From Amblyomma americanum (taxonomy: Eukaryota; Arthropoda; Arachnida; Ixodida; Ixodidae), in assembly GCF_052857255.1 (NCBI RefSeq), contig NC_135497.1:113089808-113153807 (forward strand): a stretch of 64,000 nt of DNA, given 5' to 3'. The translations under genes and the position numbers were made by a program. The notes beneath the pieces were generated by a model. The model was not told where the DNA came from and ran no database searches. It saw only the letters and a list, made by a program, of their open reading frames with translations. This document shows, in pieces, positions 1 to 11,400 of the stretch (positions within the stretch are counted from its first letter, which is position 1; every line of letters begins with the position of its first letter).

Positions 1-1740
1 CTAGAGTAACCTTGAGGCACGAAAGGAGCAGAGAAAGTGCCGAATGAGACGACTTCCCCGCTGCATGTGTGCATTTGTAAGTCGAACATACATTCCCTTC
101 GGCTCGTAGAACCCTTTTGCAGGAACCAAGCCGCTTGCAAAACCCTACGCGACTCAAATGCTTTCACTGCCCGCACCGATGAATAGTCGCCGCCGTCTAA
201 ATGAGTGCTTGAAAATAATAGTACATCATTTAGCATTTACTGTGCGTGCGCATTGTGGCCTATAGAATGCGACGATCACGACAATTATCTGTAGCCCCGC
301 GCTGGGGTTGTTTACATAGCTGTGCGCAAACAGTACTGCTCGTTTGCTTGACATAAAACGCAAGGTGGGCTCTCCTTATCTTAAATACTACGTAGTATTG
401 CCTACAGATTGTAGTTCTCATTTACACACTATAATAACACAGCAATAAGCGTCGCTGATGCTATATCGCCTGCTTGGGAAACACTTCGCGTAGGACCGGC
501 GCTTCCCGCTAATTGTATCTGCTTGTCATCGGTATCTGATTTTAAAACGCTTTAGCTAAAAAATACGTTCGGACGTTACTTGAATTAATGAAAACAACCA
601 AATTTGTTGTCCACAGTCTACGCCGACGGCTGCTGCCGGCTGCCTTCAGCACATGTTGTGCAGACCGGGTCACATATCAGCACTTCCCCCTTATTGTACT
701 CGCGCCCTGCGATGTAGGCAGCCGTCGCTTTGAGAGAACTGTGTCCAAAACTACGCTCGACAGCTATATTCAGGCGCTAAAACTTGCGAATTCTCTCTCC
801 GCAATCGCCGAAATCGCACACACGAATCCTGCGTACTCGCTATATATAGGCCTCGTCACGAAAGGAGCCGGCGGTCCACCGTCGGCAGAAATTGAAGCGT
901 CTGGCAGGAGTTCCCCGCTGATTAGTAAAAAATGTGAAGATATGAAATGCAGCCACTCGTTTCGCTTTTTTCGATAAGGATAAGGTACACAAGCGCAGTT
1001 TTTGGGCAGTCTATTCACCGGGCGTGAAGCTTTCGCTTGGCCGCACAAGCCCAGGCGACGGCGACGAGCGACGAGCGACGAGCGGCACTGTCATGCGGGG
1101 TTTTCTGCCCGTGTCGCTCAATTGCATCTGCCAGTTCCCACTAAGTTCACTCTTTTCACTACTGCGATACGGGGTCGTGGGTCGTGCTGGCGCCGTTGTC
1201 GGTCTAGCTTGACAGACTAGTGCATCAGCGATGGCATTTGCATACCGACCAGCCAAACGACCGCCGATCACCGTCCCATCGGCCTAGTGTAACCGGACCC
1301 TGTACCTATACCGAAGAATAACTGCGTTACTATTATTAATGCTTTTGCGGCACCATTCACTCATATATGGGGGATGACTGCTACTTCGACCGCCCGCGGA
1401 AGTACAAGGGACAAGAGACCTCGCTGCGCTCATTGCAGCAACGAGAGCGGACGACGTTGCTCCGTGTATGCCGTGGTGACGTCACGATAGCATTCAATAT
1501 GGCGGTCGCTGCCGGTGGGAGGAGTTTCCCGTTCTCAATTTCGATCGCATTTTCTGCAGTATAGAGCGCGCCCAGGGCAGCCAAATTTCGGCAACTAAAT
1601 CATAAGCTCTTGTATTAGTTACTGAAGCACAAAACTGCAATATGAAGAACGACCATGTCATGGCCCCTTTAACGGGAAGCGTGGGAACGATCACTATCGC
1701 CTGGCTCGGAGCCGCCCCGAAGAAGCATTGGCTTCCAGCA
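1..1740. other. Intergenic, no gene recognised
   Basis: No open frame here looks like a known protein. The segment is moderately GC-rich, with short tandem GACGAGC-type repeats near 1060-1085. A stretch beginning CACGAAAGGAG at about 20 reappears in diverged form at about 858, both ending in TTCCCCGCTG, so two old copies of an unidentified dispersed repeat are possible. The frame at 588-977 is arginine/serine-rich without domain signals and is probably chance. Confidence 0.5.
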
Positions 1741-1741
1741 G

Positions 1742-2106
1742 GCGAGATTTGCTGTCGACGTTGCAAATCAAGACGGGCTGTCGCCGTCTGTAACAGCGCT
1801 CTCTCCCCTTTGTGCATTTTGCCGTGAGCCTGAATCTATTGAGCATTTTTGGCTCTATCGTCGCCGATACACCTCTTTGAGAAGAAGGTTGGTGGTGGAG
1901 CCCTTGCGGCCCCTTGGCCTTAATTTAAGCAGCCCGCTCTTGCTATCATTTGGTGCCACCACATTTGGGTTCAGCCACAGATCTGTTTGTACCGCTGTTC
2001 TAAACTTCCCCCTAGAAGTTCACCGACTGCCATGCTAAGTGTTACAAAATTTTCTTTTCTATCAGTTATTACATTTTGACTTAATAATTCTGTTTCAATC
2101 CCTCTC

Positions 2107-2175
<69 letters not shown>

Positions 2176-2385
2176 GTTATTATTATTATTATTATTACTA
2201 ATTTGGAATCAAAACTCTTATCCCTTTTCTGTTCATGAGGAAGAATCCTCCTGTGTTGCGTTCCCGCGTGCTTTTCTTTTTTATTACCTGAGTACAGGTG
2301 AATAGCCACCCGATTCCTGGCCAATCCCCCCGTGTGGGTATATGCCATCTTTTGACAGGCTAGCAACAACAACAACAACCCCGCC
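1742..2385 (+). mobile_element. 5'-truncated LINE: end of ORF2 and 3' tail
   Basis: A 98-codon frame without stops (1742-2038, no ATG, ending TAA) holds a zinc-knuckle-like CAFCREPESIEHF segment followed by RRRYTSLRRR and LLLSFGATTFG. This pattern is typical of the C terminus of arthropod non-LTR retrotransposon ORF2 proteins after the reverse transcriptase. A 3' untranslated region follows, with a TTA microsatellite and a CCTGGCCAATCCCCC motif that I associate with tick LINE 3' ends, then a short CAA-repeat tail near 2366-2381. The 5' part with the RT core is missing, as in ordinary 5' truncation. The family was not searched; an I/R1-like clade is my guess. Confidence 0.6.
2107..2197. repeat. 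(TTA)n microsatellite
   Basis: About 30 units of TTA with one G interruption near 2176, inside the LINE 3' region. Long Leu/Ile frames across it on both strands are artefacts of the repeat. Confidence 0.95.
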
Positions 2386-2897
2386 GCGTGCAGCAGCGTT
2401 CTACGGCCAAAAGAAATCTACGCAGCCTTCCCGGGAGAAATTTGCAGTTGCGAAGATGTGGATGGCGCGGCTGGAAGGCGTGCGGAAGGGGCAAACCACA
2501 CGGCTGTCTCCATTAACGGCAAGATCTACTCGTTCGACCCCGACCACGAGAACGTGGACCGCACATATCCGTCAAAGTCTACGCCTTCGACCCTGCATTG
2601 TACCAGTGGAACCAGCTGCAGACGCTGTCGCTTCCGGACGGGAGCCCCTGGGATAATTACTGCCGCACGGTCGTCGCCTACGGGGACAGCGCCTACCTTT
2701 GGAGCAGCCGGGACTATATCGAAGTGGGCAACGTTCTTTACCGCTTCGACACCAGAACGATGACATGGAGCCGTCTGGATGTGTCTGGCGAATGACCAGA
2801 ATTGCGGTTCGGCCAAACTGCATGCTTGGTGGGCAGCCGAGTCTACGTCTATAGTGGATGACCGGTGGTCGGCCCACCCACGCCGCAGATAGACTTC

Positions 2898-3039
2898 TGA
2901 ACGTAAAAGCGCAAAAACACAAGGACACAGACTAAGGCAGACAACACGAGCGCTTTGTCTGCCTTAGTCTGTGTCCTTGTGTTTTTGCGCTTTTACGTTC
3001 AGAATGGAAAACCAACTCGCCCAAATGCAGCCATTATTG
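2898..3039. mobile_element. Foldback retroposon with 11-bp target duplication
   Basis: The kelch reading AGATAGACTTC occurs at 2887-2897 and again at 3040-3050, flanking a 142-bp insert. The insert opens with a near-perfect hairpin: 48 bases at 2895-2942 (2 bp of it flank) are the exact reverse complement of 2957-3004. A unique 3' tail containing CCAACTCGCCCA follows. The same tail and layout recur at 36905-37307. A staggered duplication of 11 bp suggests target-primed retroposition, not a TA- or TTAA-specific DNA transposon. I do not know a name for the family. Confidence 0.75.
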
Positions 3040-3587
3040 AGATAGACTTCCTTGACCTGAAGACATCGCGCTGGCATACTGTACCAACCAGGGGCGAGCT
3101 GCCGGAGAACCCCATGAACCATTCGGCGTCAGCCATTCGGGATCGTATGTACATACGTGTGGGGCGGCACCATTGTGCTATCTGGCCACGGCACAGTCTA
3201 CGGCAGCTCTTTGGTGTTTCTGGAACGTCCACCTCGGCATGGGTGCGCTCCCGCATAGATGGCTTTCCCCTGAAGGGCGCGAAGGTCACGCCACCTTCGT
3301 CTACAACGGAGAGTTGTATATATTTGGAGGTTTAGGCGTCGAGCGGGACCGATACTTTCGCATCTTTCACAAGTACAGCCCTGAGAAGTCCTGCTGGAGC
3401 GTATACTGATGCCGAAGCGGTCAGGCCCGTCGGCCAGGAGGTTCCCAGGCTGCTGTGCGATTGGCGACAGGGTGTTTATCTTCGGTGGTCAAGGCCTGAA
3501 ATCCAGCGCAAGGGTTGAGCAGCAGATGGAGCCTAGTATAGAGAAGACTTCTGCAGTGCGGAAGAGGTGCTCGCTGATGTGCACGTA

Positions 3588-4377
3588 CAGCCGTGAGCAA
3601 AAGTGGAGAGACCACGACTCCGGGCGCTGGAGCGGCTGCGGGGACGGACCGCGGCGCTTCTATCTCGCGCCGCACGCTCGCTGCGAGAGTGCCCCGAGTG
3701 ACGTGAAACTTCACCCTCGCTCTCGCGCGGGTGCTTATCCCGCTTGATACATTTCTAGTGCGGCGTTCGGCTACTCTGCAGCTGACGGTCGCGACGAAGG
3801 GGAGCGCGCATCGCAAAGCTCTAGAATTCCGTTTTCGACGCGCCTCGACGGCTACGCGTCGATGTCGTGCCTGTGTCGGCATGCTGTTCGAAGGCATGCG
3901 CGGCTTCCCCTCGACTCCCGAATCCCTAGGGAGAGACGAATACATCGAGGCGTAAAATGCAAGGCACAGTGGATCCTCGCTTCGAACAGCGCCTTCAAAT
4001 AAGCATTAAAAATGTTCAGAGGCTGTTTATTGCGGTAAGAAATAAAGGATTTGTACGTAACATTCATCGAATACTTGGTAAAGTTGCCATTAACGGGAAT
4101 TACATCAGCAGCTCGTAGGAAACGGAGGTAGAGCATCTGAAGAACACGGAGTTCTATCACACCAAGCTTTGCGATGCTTGCTCTCCTTCGTCGCGACCGT
4201 CAGCTGCAGAGTAGCCGAACGCCGGAATAGAAGTTTATCAAGCGCGATAAGCACCAGCGCGAGAGAGGGTGAAGTTTGACGTCACTAGGGGCACTCTCGC
4301 AGCGAGCGTGCCGCGCGAGATAGCAGCGCCGCGGTGCGGCCCCGCAGCCGTGGTCTCTCCACTTTTGCTCACGGCTG
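3588..4377. mobile_element. 790-bp foldback MITE, TA duplication, ~235-bp arms
   Basis: The ends are CAGCCGTGAGCAAAAGTGG at 3588 and its reverse complement at 4377, each flanked by TA (3586-3587 and 4378-4379). The inverted arms run about 235 bp inwards (3588-3825 against 4160-4377) with moderate divergence. Removing the element plus one TA restores the kelch frame as VHVLDFSPTLKT, which fixes the insertion point independently. No transposase is encoded. TA duplication suggests mobilisation by a Tc1/mariner-superfamily transposase, although such long arms are unusual. Confidence 0.8.
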
Positions 4378-4785
4378 TACTAGACTTTTCTCCGACTTTG
4401 AAGACGATGTGCCTGATGGCTATCATAGATGCACGCGTGCATGTCGGCCATCTGCCGCCTGCCATTAAAAAGGAGGTCAGTGCACTGACCACTGACAGCA
4501 GCACTTCACCGTCATCGTAGTCTACGGTGCTGAGCTGCGCACCACATTGACAGAATTGTTTCGATGGGGCCATAGACTGTGGTGGCGGTGATTCTACGCG
4601 ACCGCTGTGACGACACTACAGCAAAAAAAAAATTGCTTTCGAGTAAATTGCCGCCTGCTTCGTGCAAAGTTTGCACACAACTGCGCAAACGTCCATGTGT
4701 CCATGCAGTTCAAGTCCAAGTTTCCTTGCTATTATATATCCGGAAAATAAATGAGGAACAGCTTCTTAAACTAAGGCATCTGTCC

Positions 4786-5217
4786 TACATACATACATAC
4801 ATACATACATACATACATACATACATACATACATACATACATACATACATACATACATACATACATACATACATACATACATACATACATACATACGTAC
4901 ATACATACATACGTGCATACATACATGCATGCATACATACATACGTACATACATGCATACGTACATACATGCATGCATGCATACATACATACATACATAC
5001 ATGCATACATACATACATACATACATACATACATACATACATACATACATACATACATACATACATACATACATACATACATACATACATACATACATAC
5101 ATACATACATACATACATACATACGTACGTACATACATACATACATACATACATACATACATACATACATACATACATACATACATACATACATACATAC
5201 ATACATACATACATACA
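4786..5217. repeat. (ACAT)n microsatellite, 432 bp
   Basis: Over 100 ACAT units with scattered A-to-G substitutions (ACGT, GCAT) between about 4895 and 5125. The long IHTY- and VCMY-type frames on both strands come from the four-base repeat being open in several frames and are not genes. Confidence 0.97.
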
Positions 5218-7054
5218 GGAATTTTATTGAAAGATATATATATATATGCAGTACATAGCGTGTGCGCGCAGAAGCACAAGCGCTTGTGGGCGGGCCACGG
5301 CAGTCACAACAATGCGCGGTCAGTACAAAACGCTGAAAGTACACAACTGCCATTCTTAGCAAAAAAGAAAAAGAAAAATTAACAATAAAACAAGCCGGTG
5401 CATTTCATTAATTAAGTCAACGAATTACTTATTGATAATCATGTAAAACAGAGGAAATCAGCAGTCAATAAACGGAACACAAATTTCAATAACAAGGTGC
5501 AAATTACAAAGCAGCTCAGTAATTTCCTTCATTGCAACTTTCCATCACTCTTGCAGTCCAGATTTCACAGCCCTCATAGAATCACAACCCAACACCTTTG
5601 CAGGTATAGTTTATAAAATAGTAGGGTATTTAGAACTGTCGTGTCCTTTTACCATAGATGGTATAAACTCTAGGAACTTTGTAACGCGCTATGTGCCTAA
5701 GTGACTCTGGTTTTTTGTCAGGCTGTTTAAACAGCACAGAAAAGTAATTTCTGAGAACTACCACTTGCAGGTACAAGTCATGCAGAGGAATAACTCCTGC
5801 TTTAACCATTCTAGCTTTGTGGTCTGATTTCTCGTGCGAAGTGCCATACAATAAATTAGTGGAGATTCTGCACAGAAAACTATCTACCTTTAAAGTTTAC
5901 TTTATTTTAGGCATTTTTTAGACCATTTCACTAACATAAATCTACTTCTCTGTATGTAAGGAAGCAACCAGTGCAGAAACCCCACAAGTATTTCATCAAT
6001 TTTTTGTCGCCGTAAAACCTTCTGGCAATCACGCTTAGCTAGACTGGAATGGTGTGGGAATGACAGCGAATTTGAGCTCTGTGCTAGGACGAATTTTCGA
6101 ACATTTTAGAAAGTGGTGTCACTCTTCATTGCAGCCTTATGCCATCATTTCCTGCATACAGCCGACGTCCTACGCATGTTCAGGTGTTAAAATTTTATGC
6201 TTCACTGTCTTCGGGTGCATACGGTTGAGTGGTTTTCAACATCGCCGAATAAAAGCGGTCCTGCCCATGGCAGTTCTCATTACTACGAGGTTTTTTAGGT
6301 CATAACTGCGATGTGACTTTGGAGAGCTTACTCGTTCTGCGCGTGATTATTGGCACTAGGAACATTCTTCGTTCCAAAAATACCGTCTTTGCTTTCCTCA
6401 CAGCCCTCGTTAAAACTAAAGCAAGCAGTGAATGTGCACAATAAAAGATTGTTCTCTCTAACTCGAGAAATACGCACAGTGCGCCCTCCTTAATACGGTG
6501 GCCTGTTCTTACGCGCACATTTCTCTCATGCAGGTGCGGCTTTTTCAAGAATTGAGCCACAAGGAAACGCTTTCCACGACCGAGTTAGCGCGCGGTAGCC
6601 GTTTTGTCAGTTTACCTCTACTGAAAATCTTCCGCACGAGACACATTTGCACGGATATTCTTGTGGTTCTGCCCGACTAATCCGTGAAATTCAAGTGGGG
6701 TGTAAAACGTTCGCGCGCTGTGCGCCACATTGCAGACAAAGCTCAGCGACACGACTCAATTAGCTAGGTCACAGGCACAGGCCTCGATTTTCACAGGAGA
6801 CTACAGCTTTGCACAACAAACTGTCCAATTTATCTTTCGCTGAGTAGCATTGTTTCTTAGGAATAATTCTAGTCTAGCGGAATCCATGGTTGCTTTAGAC
6901 AGCATCAGAACCTACGACCAAAGAGATGCTAATTAGCAACTTGCGTTAGAGCCTGACTAATCAAGAGGTATACAACTTTACTGACTCATGAGAGATTAAA
7001 GTGAGAGGGGGGAGAGGAGAGGTAGCAGGACGACGACGGGCCCTGGGGTCCGCT
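5218..7054. other. Intergenic, nothing recognised
   Basis: AT-rich sequence with short frames and no recognisable domain. A short TA run follows the microsatellite at 5236-5247. I found no splice-bordered coding segment or clear TIRs. Confidence 0.4.
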
Positions 7055-7330
7055 CTAGATAACCGGGCACTTTTGTGTTTCGGCGACCCCTCGGGACCAG
7101 CCCACTGTGCAAAGCTGTAGATCCGGCTGCGAGCTGCGCAGAGCAGCCTCCCATCGCTCTTGATGCTCCCATCCTTGCCACGGCGGCGTGGGTTTGATTG
7201 GGCAATTCAGAAAGATGTGATTAAAGTCAGCTCTGGTGCTAGGGCGGAAGTGGCAGTGAAGAGAGGCAGAGGTTTCACTGTGGGCTGCAGGTTACCGGTG
7301 CATTCTTCACCGTTTATGCCCATTTAAGCC
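7055..7330 (-). mobile_element. LINE ORF2 C-terminal fragment
   Basis: On the minus strand a frame reads CHFRPSTRADFNHIFLNCP followed by WQGWEHQERWEAALRSSQPD and stops at TAG (7055-7057). Cys-His spacing, the ADFNHIF..CP motif and the W-W-A-L helix are characteristic of the tail of tick LINE reverse transcriptases. An upstream in-frame stop lies near 7292, so it is a decayed 5'-truncated copy. RT and endonuclease parts are absent. Confidence 0.55.
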
Positions 7331-8411
7331 GGCGGGGGGACAGCGCATGGTATACAGACGCATATGACCCCCACCTCCTTATTACGTCACTGGAGATGCC
7401 TATCGTAACCCAGACAACGCAAGACGTCCTGAGTATGACCTCAGGATGCCCACATCAGCATGTTCATACGTCATCTGGTTGTCTCTAACTGGTCATCAAG
7501 CAGTTCAACCGAGATCCTTTTTTCCGTCCGTTGCGTATACTCAAAATGTCTTGAGGATAATGTTTCAGGATGTTTTCTCTTCAGGGCTTGTATCGAGCTT
7601 TTTTTCTTTCATAGGAGCGCCGCGTTCAAAGCTAATGTAAGAGAAGCTAGTCAGAATAAGAAAAAATAAGAGGCATAGCACGGGTTTACCATGCCCACGG
7701 CCGCAGAGAGTTATAGCTCTCTCTGGAGTTGAATTCTGCTGCCTGAATGTAAACATGAGAGGCCCAATATCTAAACAGTCCAACCCTATCAGAAGCATGC
7801 GATACATAAAACCAGGTGTAAAAGCAAAAATATCTTAAGATATCCTCTCAAGACATATAATTTTGGGGTCACAATGGTTTCCTTCATTGCATCACTATTG
7901 CACACACATATCGTTTAATAAACCTGCAGTTTTTAATTAATGAGAGCCGAGTGCGAGAGATAAAGCTGGGGTTTGATCTCAGCTCAATTCCACAATACTG
8001 TCCTGCGATAGGACGCTTGCATAGGGCATTTGAGGAATTTTCATCCTCGAGTCGTCGAGCAAAGTACAAACTGAGGACATCCTCATGAGTACATTTAGCC
8101 ATCGATGCACTCAAAACGTGCTCAGAATTTCCTGTTCAGGATGAGAACGTTATAACAATTTGATGGCGTCCTCGCGACGTTTGATGTCTGGAAACGTGAG
8201 CCCGCGTAAGTTGATTTCTGTGTCCCCACTGAATTGCCTGAGGCTAGCCGTTTTTTGAAAGAACTGGCTTTGCAATAGTGTAGCCTCTAGTGTGCACCCT
8301 AGGAGAGCCTAGCACCCAGCAATTGGTAATGCCCTTGCGCATATGGAAAGGAAATAACTCTCAGCGAAAATGCACGCGATTCCGACTGTACCCCGGATGG
8401 GCCAATGTCTC
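7331..8411. other. Intergenic, nothing recognised
   Basis: No coding or repeat structure that I can assign. It ends at the sharp start of the 125-bp satellite. Confidence 0.4.
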
Positions 8412-11400
8412 CGACAGTGTGCAGCACTTAAACTCCATTGTCGAGCCACGAGACTGAGGGAGCAGGATGCAGAGAGCGAAGGAACAACCCATGTCAACAA
8501 TAGCGCCCTGAAGTCTAAAGGTGCGGCACACAAAAGCGACAGTGTGCAGCACTTAAACTCCATTGTCGAGCCACGAGACTGAGGGAGCAGGATGCAGAGA
8601 GCGAAGGAACGACCCATGTCAACAATAGCGCCCTGAAGTCCAAAGGTGCGGCACACAAAAGCGACAGTGTGCAGCACTTAAACTCCATTGTCGAGCCACG
8701 AGACTGAGGGAGCAGGATGCAGAGAGCGAAGGAACGACCCATGTCAACAATAGCGCCCTGAAGTACAAAGGTGCGGCACACAAACGCGACAGTGTGCAGT
8801 ACTTAAACTCCATTGTCGAGCCACGAGACTGAGGGAGCAGGATGCAGAGAGCGAAGGAACGACCCATGTCAACAATAGCGCCCTGAAGTCCAAAGGTGCG
8901 GCACACAAAAGCGACACTGTGCAGCACTTAAACTCCATTGTCGAGCCACGAGACTGAGGGAGCAGGATGCAGAGAGCGAAGGAACGACCCATGTCAACAA
9001 TAGCGCCCTGAAGTCCAAAGGTGCGGCACACAAAAGCGACAGTGTGCAGCACTTAAACTCCATTGTCGAGCCACGAGACTGAGGGAGCAGGATGCAGAGA
9101 GCGAAGGAACGACCCATGTCAACAATAGCGCCCTGAAGTCCAAAGGTGCGGCACACAAAAGCGACAGTGTTCAGCACTTAAACTCCATCTTCGAGCCACG
9201 AGACTGAGGGAGCAGGATGCAGAGAGCGAAGGAACGACCCATGTCAACAATAGCGCCCTGAAGTCCAAAGGTGCGGCACACAAAAGCGACAGTGTGCAGC
9301 ACTTAAACTCCATTGTCGAGCCACGAGACTGAGGGAGCAGGATGCAGAGAGCGAAGGAACGACCCATGTCAACAATAGCGCCCTGAAGTCCAAATGTGCG
9401 GCACACAAAAGCGACAGTGTGCAGCACTTAAACTCCATTGTCGAGCCACGAGACTGAGGGAGCAGGATGCAGAGAGCGAAGGAACGACCCATGTCAACAA
9501 TAGCGCCCTGAAGTCCAAAGGTGCGGCACACAAAAGCGACAGTGTGCAGCACTTAAACTCCATTGTCGAGCCACGAGACTGAGGGAGCAGGATGCAGAGA
9601 GCGAAGGAACGACCCATGTCAACAATAGCGCCCTGAAGTCCAAAGGTGCGGCACACAAAAGCGACAGTGTGCAGCACTTAAACTCCATTGTCGAGCCACG
9701 AGACTGAGGGAGCAGGATGCAGAGAGCGAAGGAACGACCCATGTCAACAATAGCGCCCTGAAGTCCAGAGGTGCGGCACACAAAAGCGACAGTGTGCAGC
9801 ACTTAAACTCCATTGTCGAGCCACGAGACTGAGGGAGCAGGATGCAGAGAGCGAAGGAACGACCCATGTCAACAAAAGCGCCCTGAAGTCCAAAGGTGCG
9901 GCACACAAAAGCGACAGTGTGCAGCACTTAAACTCCATTGTCGAGCCACGAGACTGAGGGAGCAGGATGCAGAGAGCGAAGGAACGACCCATGTCAACAA
10001 TAGCGCCCTGAAGTCCAAAGGTGCGGCACACAAAAGCGACAGTGTGCAGCACTTAAACTCCATTGTCGAGCCACGAGACTGAGGGAGCAGGATGCAGAGA
10101 GCGAAGGAACGACCCATGTCAACAATAGCGCCCTGAAGTCCAAAGGTGCGGCACACAAAAGCGACAGTGTGCAGCACTTAAACTCCGTTGTCGAGCCACG
10201 AGACTGAGGGAGCAGAATGCAGAGAGCGAAGGAACGACCCATGTCAACAATAGCGCCCTGAAGTCCAAAGGTGCGGCACACAAAAGCGACAGTGTGCAGC
10301 ACTTAAACTCCATTGTCGAGCCACGAGACTGAGGGAGCAGGATGCAGAGAGCGAAGGAACGACCCATGTCAACAATAGCGCCCTGAAGTCCAAAGGTGCG
10401 GCACACAAAAGCGACAGTGTGCAGCACTTAAACTCCATCTTCGAGCCACGAGACTGAGGGAGCAGGATGCAGAGAGCGAAGGAACAACCCATGTCAACAA
10501 TAGCGCCCTGAAGTCTAAAGGTGCGGCACACAAAAGCGACAGTGTGCAGCACTTAAACTCCATTGTCGAGCCACGAGACTGAGGGAGCAGGATGCAGAGA
10601 GCGAAGGAACGACCCATGTCAACAATAGCGCCCTGAAGTCCAAAGGTGCGGCACACAAAAGCGACAGTGTGCAGCACTTAAACTCCATTGTCGAGCCACG
10701 AGACTGAGGGAGCAGGATGCAGAGAGCGAAGGAACGACCCATGTCAACAATAGCGCCCTGAAGTACAAAGGTGCGGCACACAAACGCGACAGTGTGCAGT
10801 ACTTAAACTCCATTGTCGAGCCACGAGACTGAGGGAGCAGGATGCAGAGAGCGAAGGAACGACCCATGTCAACAATAGCGCCCTGAAGTCCAAAGGTGCG
10901 GCACACAAAAGCGACACTGTGCAGCACTTAAACTCCATTGTCGAGCCACGAGACTGAGGGAGCAGGATGCAGAGAGCGAAGGAACGACCCATGTCAACAA
11001 TAGCGCCCTGAAGTCCAAAGGTGCGGCACACAAAAGCGACAGTGTGCAGCACTTAAACTCCATTGTCGAGCCACGAGACTGAGGGAGCAGGATGCAGAGA
11101 GCGAAGGAACGACCCATGTCAACAATAGCGCCCTGAAGTCCAAAGGTGCAGCACACAAAAGCGACAGTGTTCAGCACTTAAACTCCATCTTCGAGCCACG
11201 AGACTGAGGGAGCAGGATGCAGAGAGCGAAGGAACGACCCATGTCAACAATAGCGCCCTGAAGTCCAAAGGTGCGGCACACAAAAGCGACAGTGTGCAGC
11301 ACTTAAACTCCATTGTCGAGCCACGAGACTGAGGGAGCAGGATGCAGAGAGCGAAGGAACGACCCATGTCAACAATAGCGCCCTGAAGTCCAAATGTGCG

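Larger units (their letters stand above)
2456..4520 (+). pseudogene. Intronless KLHDC3-like kelch-repeat pseudogene
   Basis: Pieces in different frames line up in order with KLHDC3, a kelch beta-propeller substrate receptor of CUL2 ubiquitin ligases. These are an ATG at 2456, ANHTAVSINGKIYSFD near 2490-2540, VLYRFDTRTMTWSRLDVSG (2730-2790), IDFLDLKTSRWHTVPTRGELP (3045-3110), YNGELYIFGG (3302-3331), IGDRVFIFGG (3460-3489), and after the second insertion DFSPTLKTMCLMAI plus a C-terminal tail ending TAG at 4520. Kelch marks (double Gly, spaced Tyr/Trp) are visible. Frameshifts, an in-frame TGA after the VSGE segment (about 2793), and two insertions (2898-3039, 3588-4377) destroy the frame. The lack of introns suggests a retrocopy or a decayed intronless paralog. 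The family is confident; the exact ancestor is not. Confidence 0.8.

Noticed and set aside
588..977. 129-codon open frame
   Set aside because: Arg/Ser-rich, no family, no supporting signals.
4579..5382. Long IHTY-/VCMY-repeat proteins
   Set aside because: Translation of an ACAT microsatellite, open on both strands.
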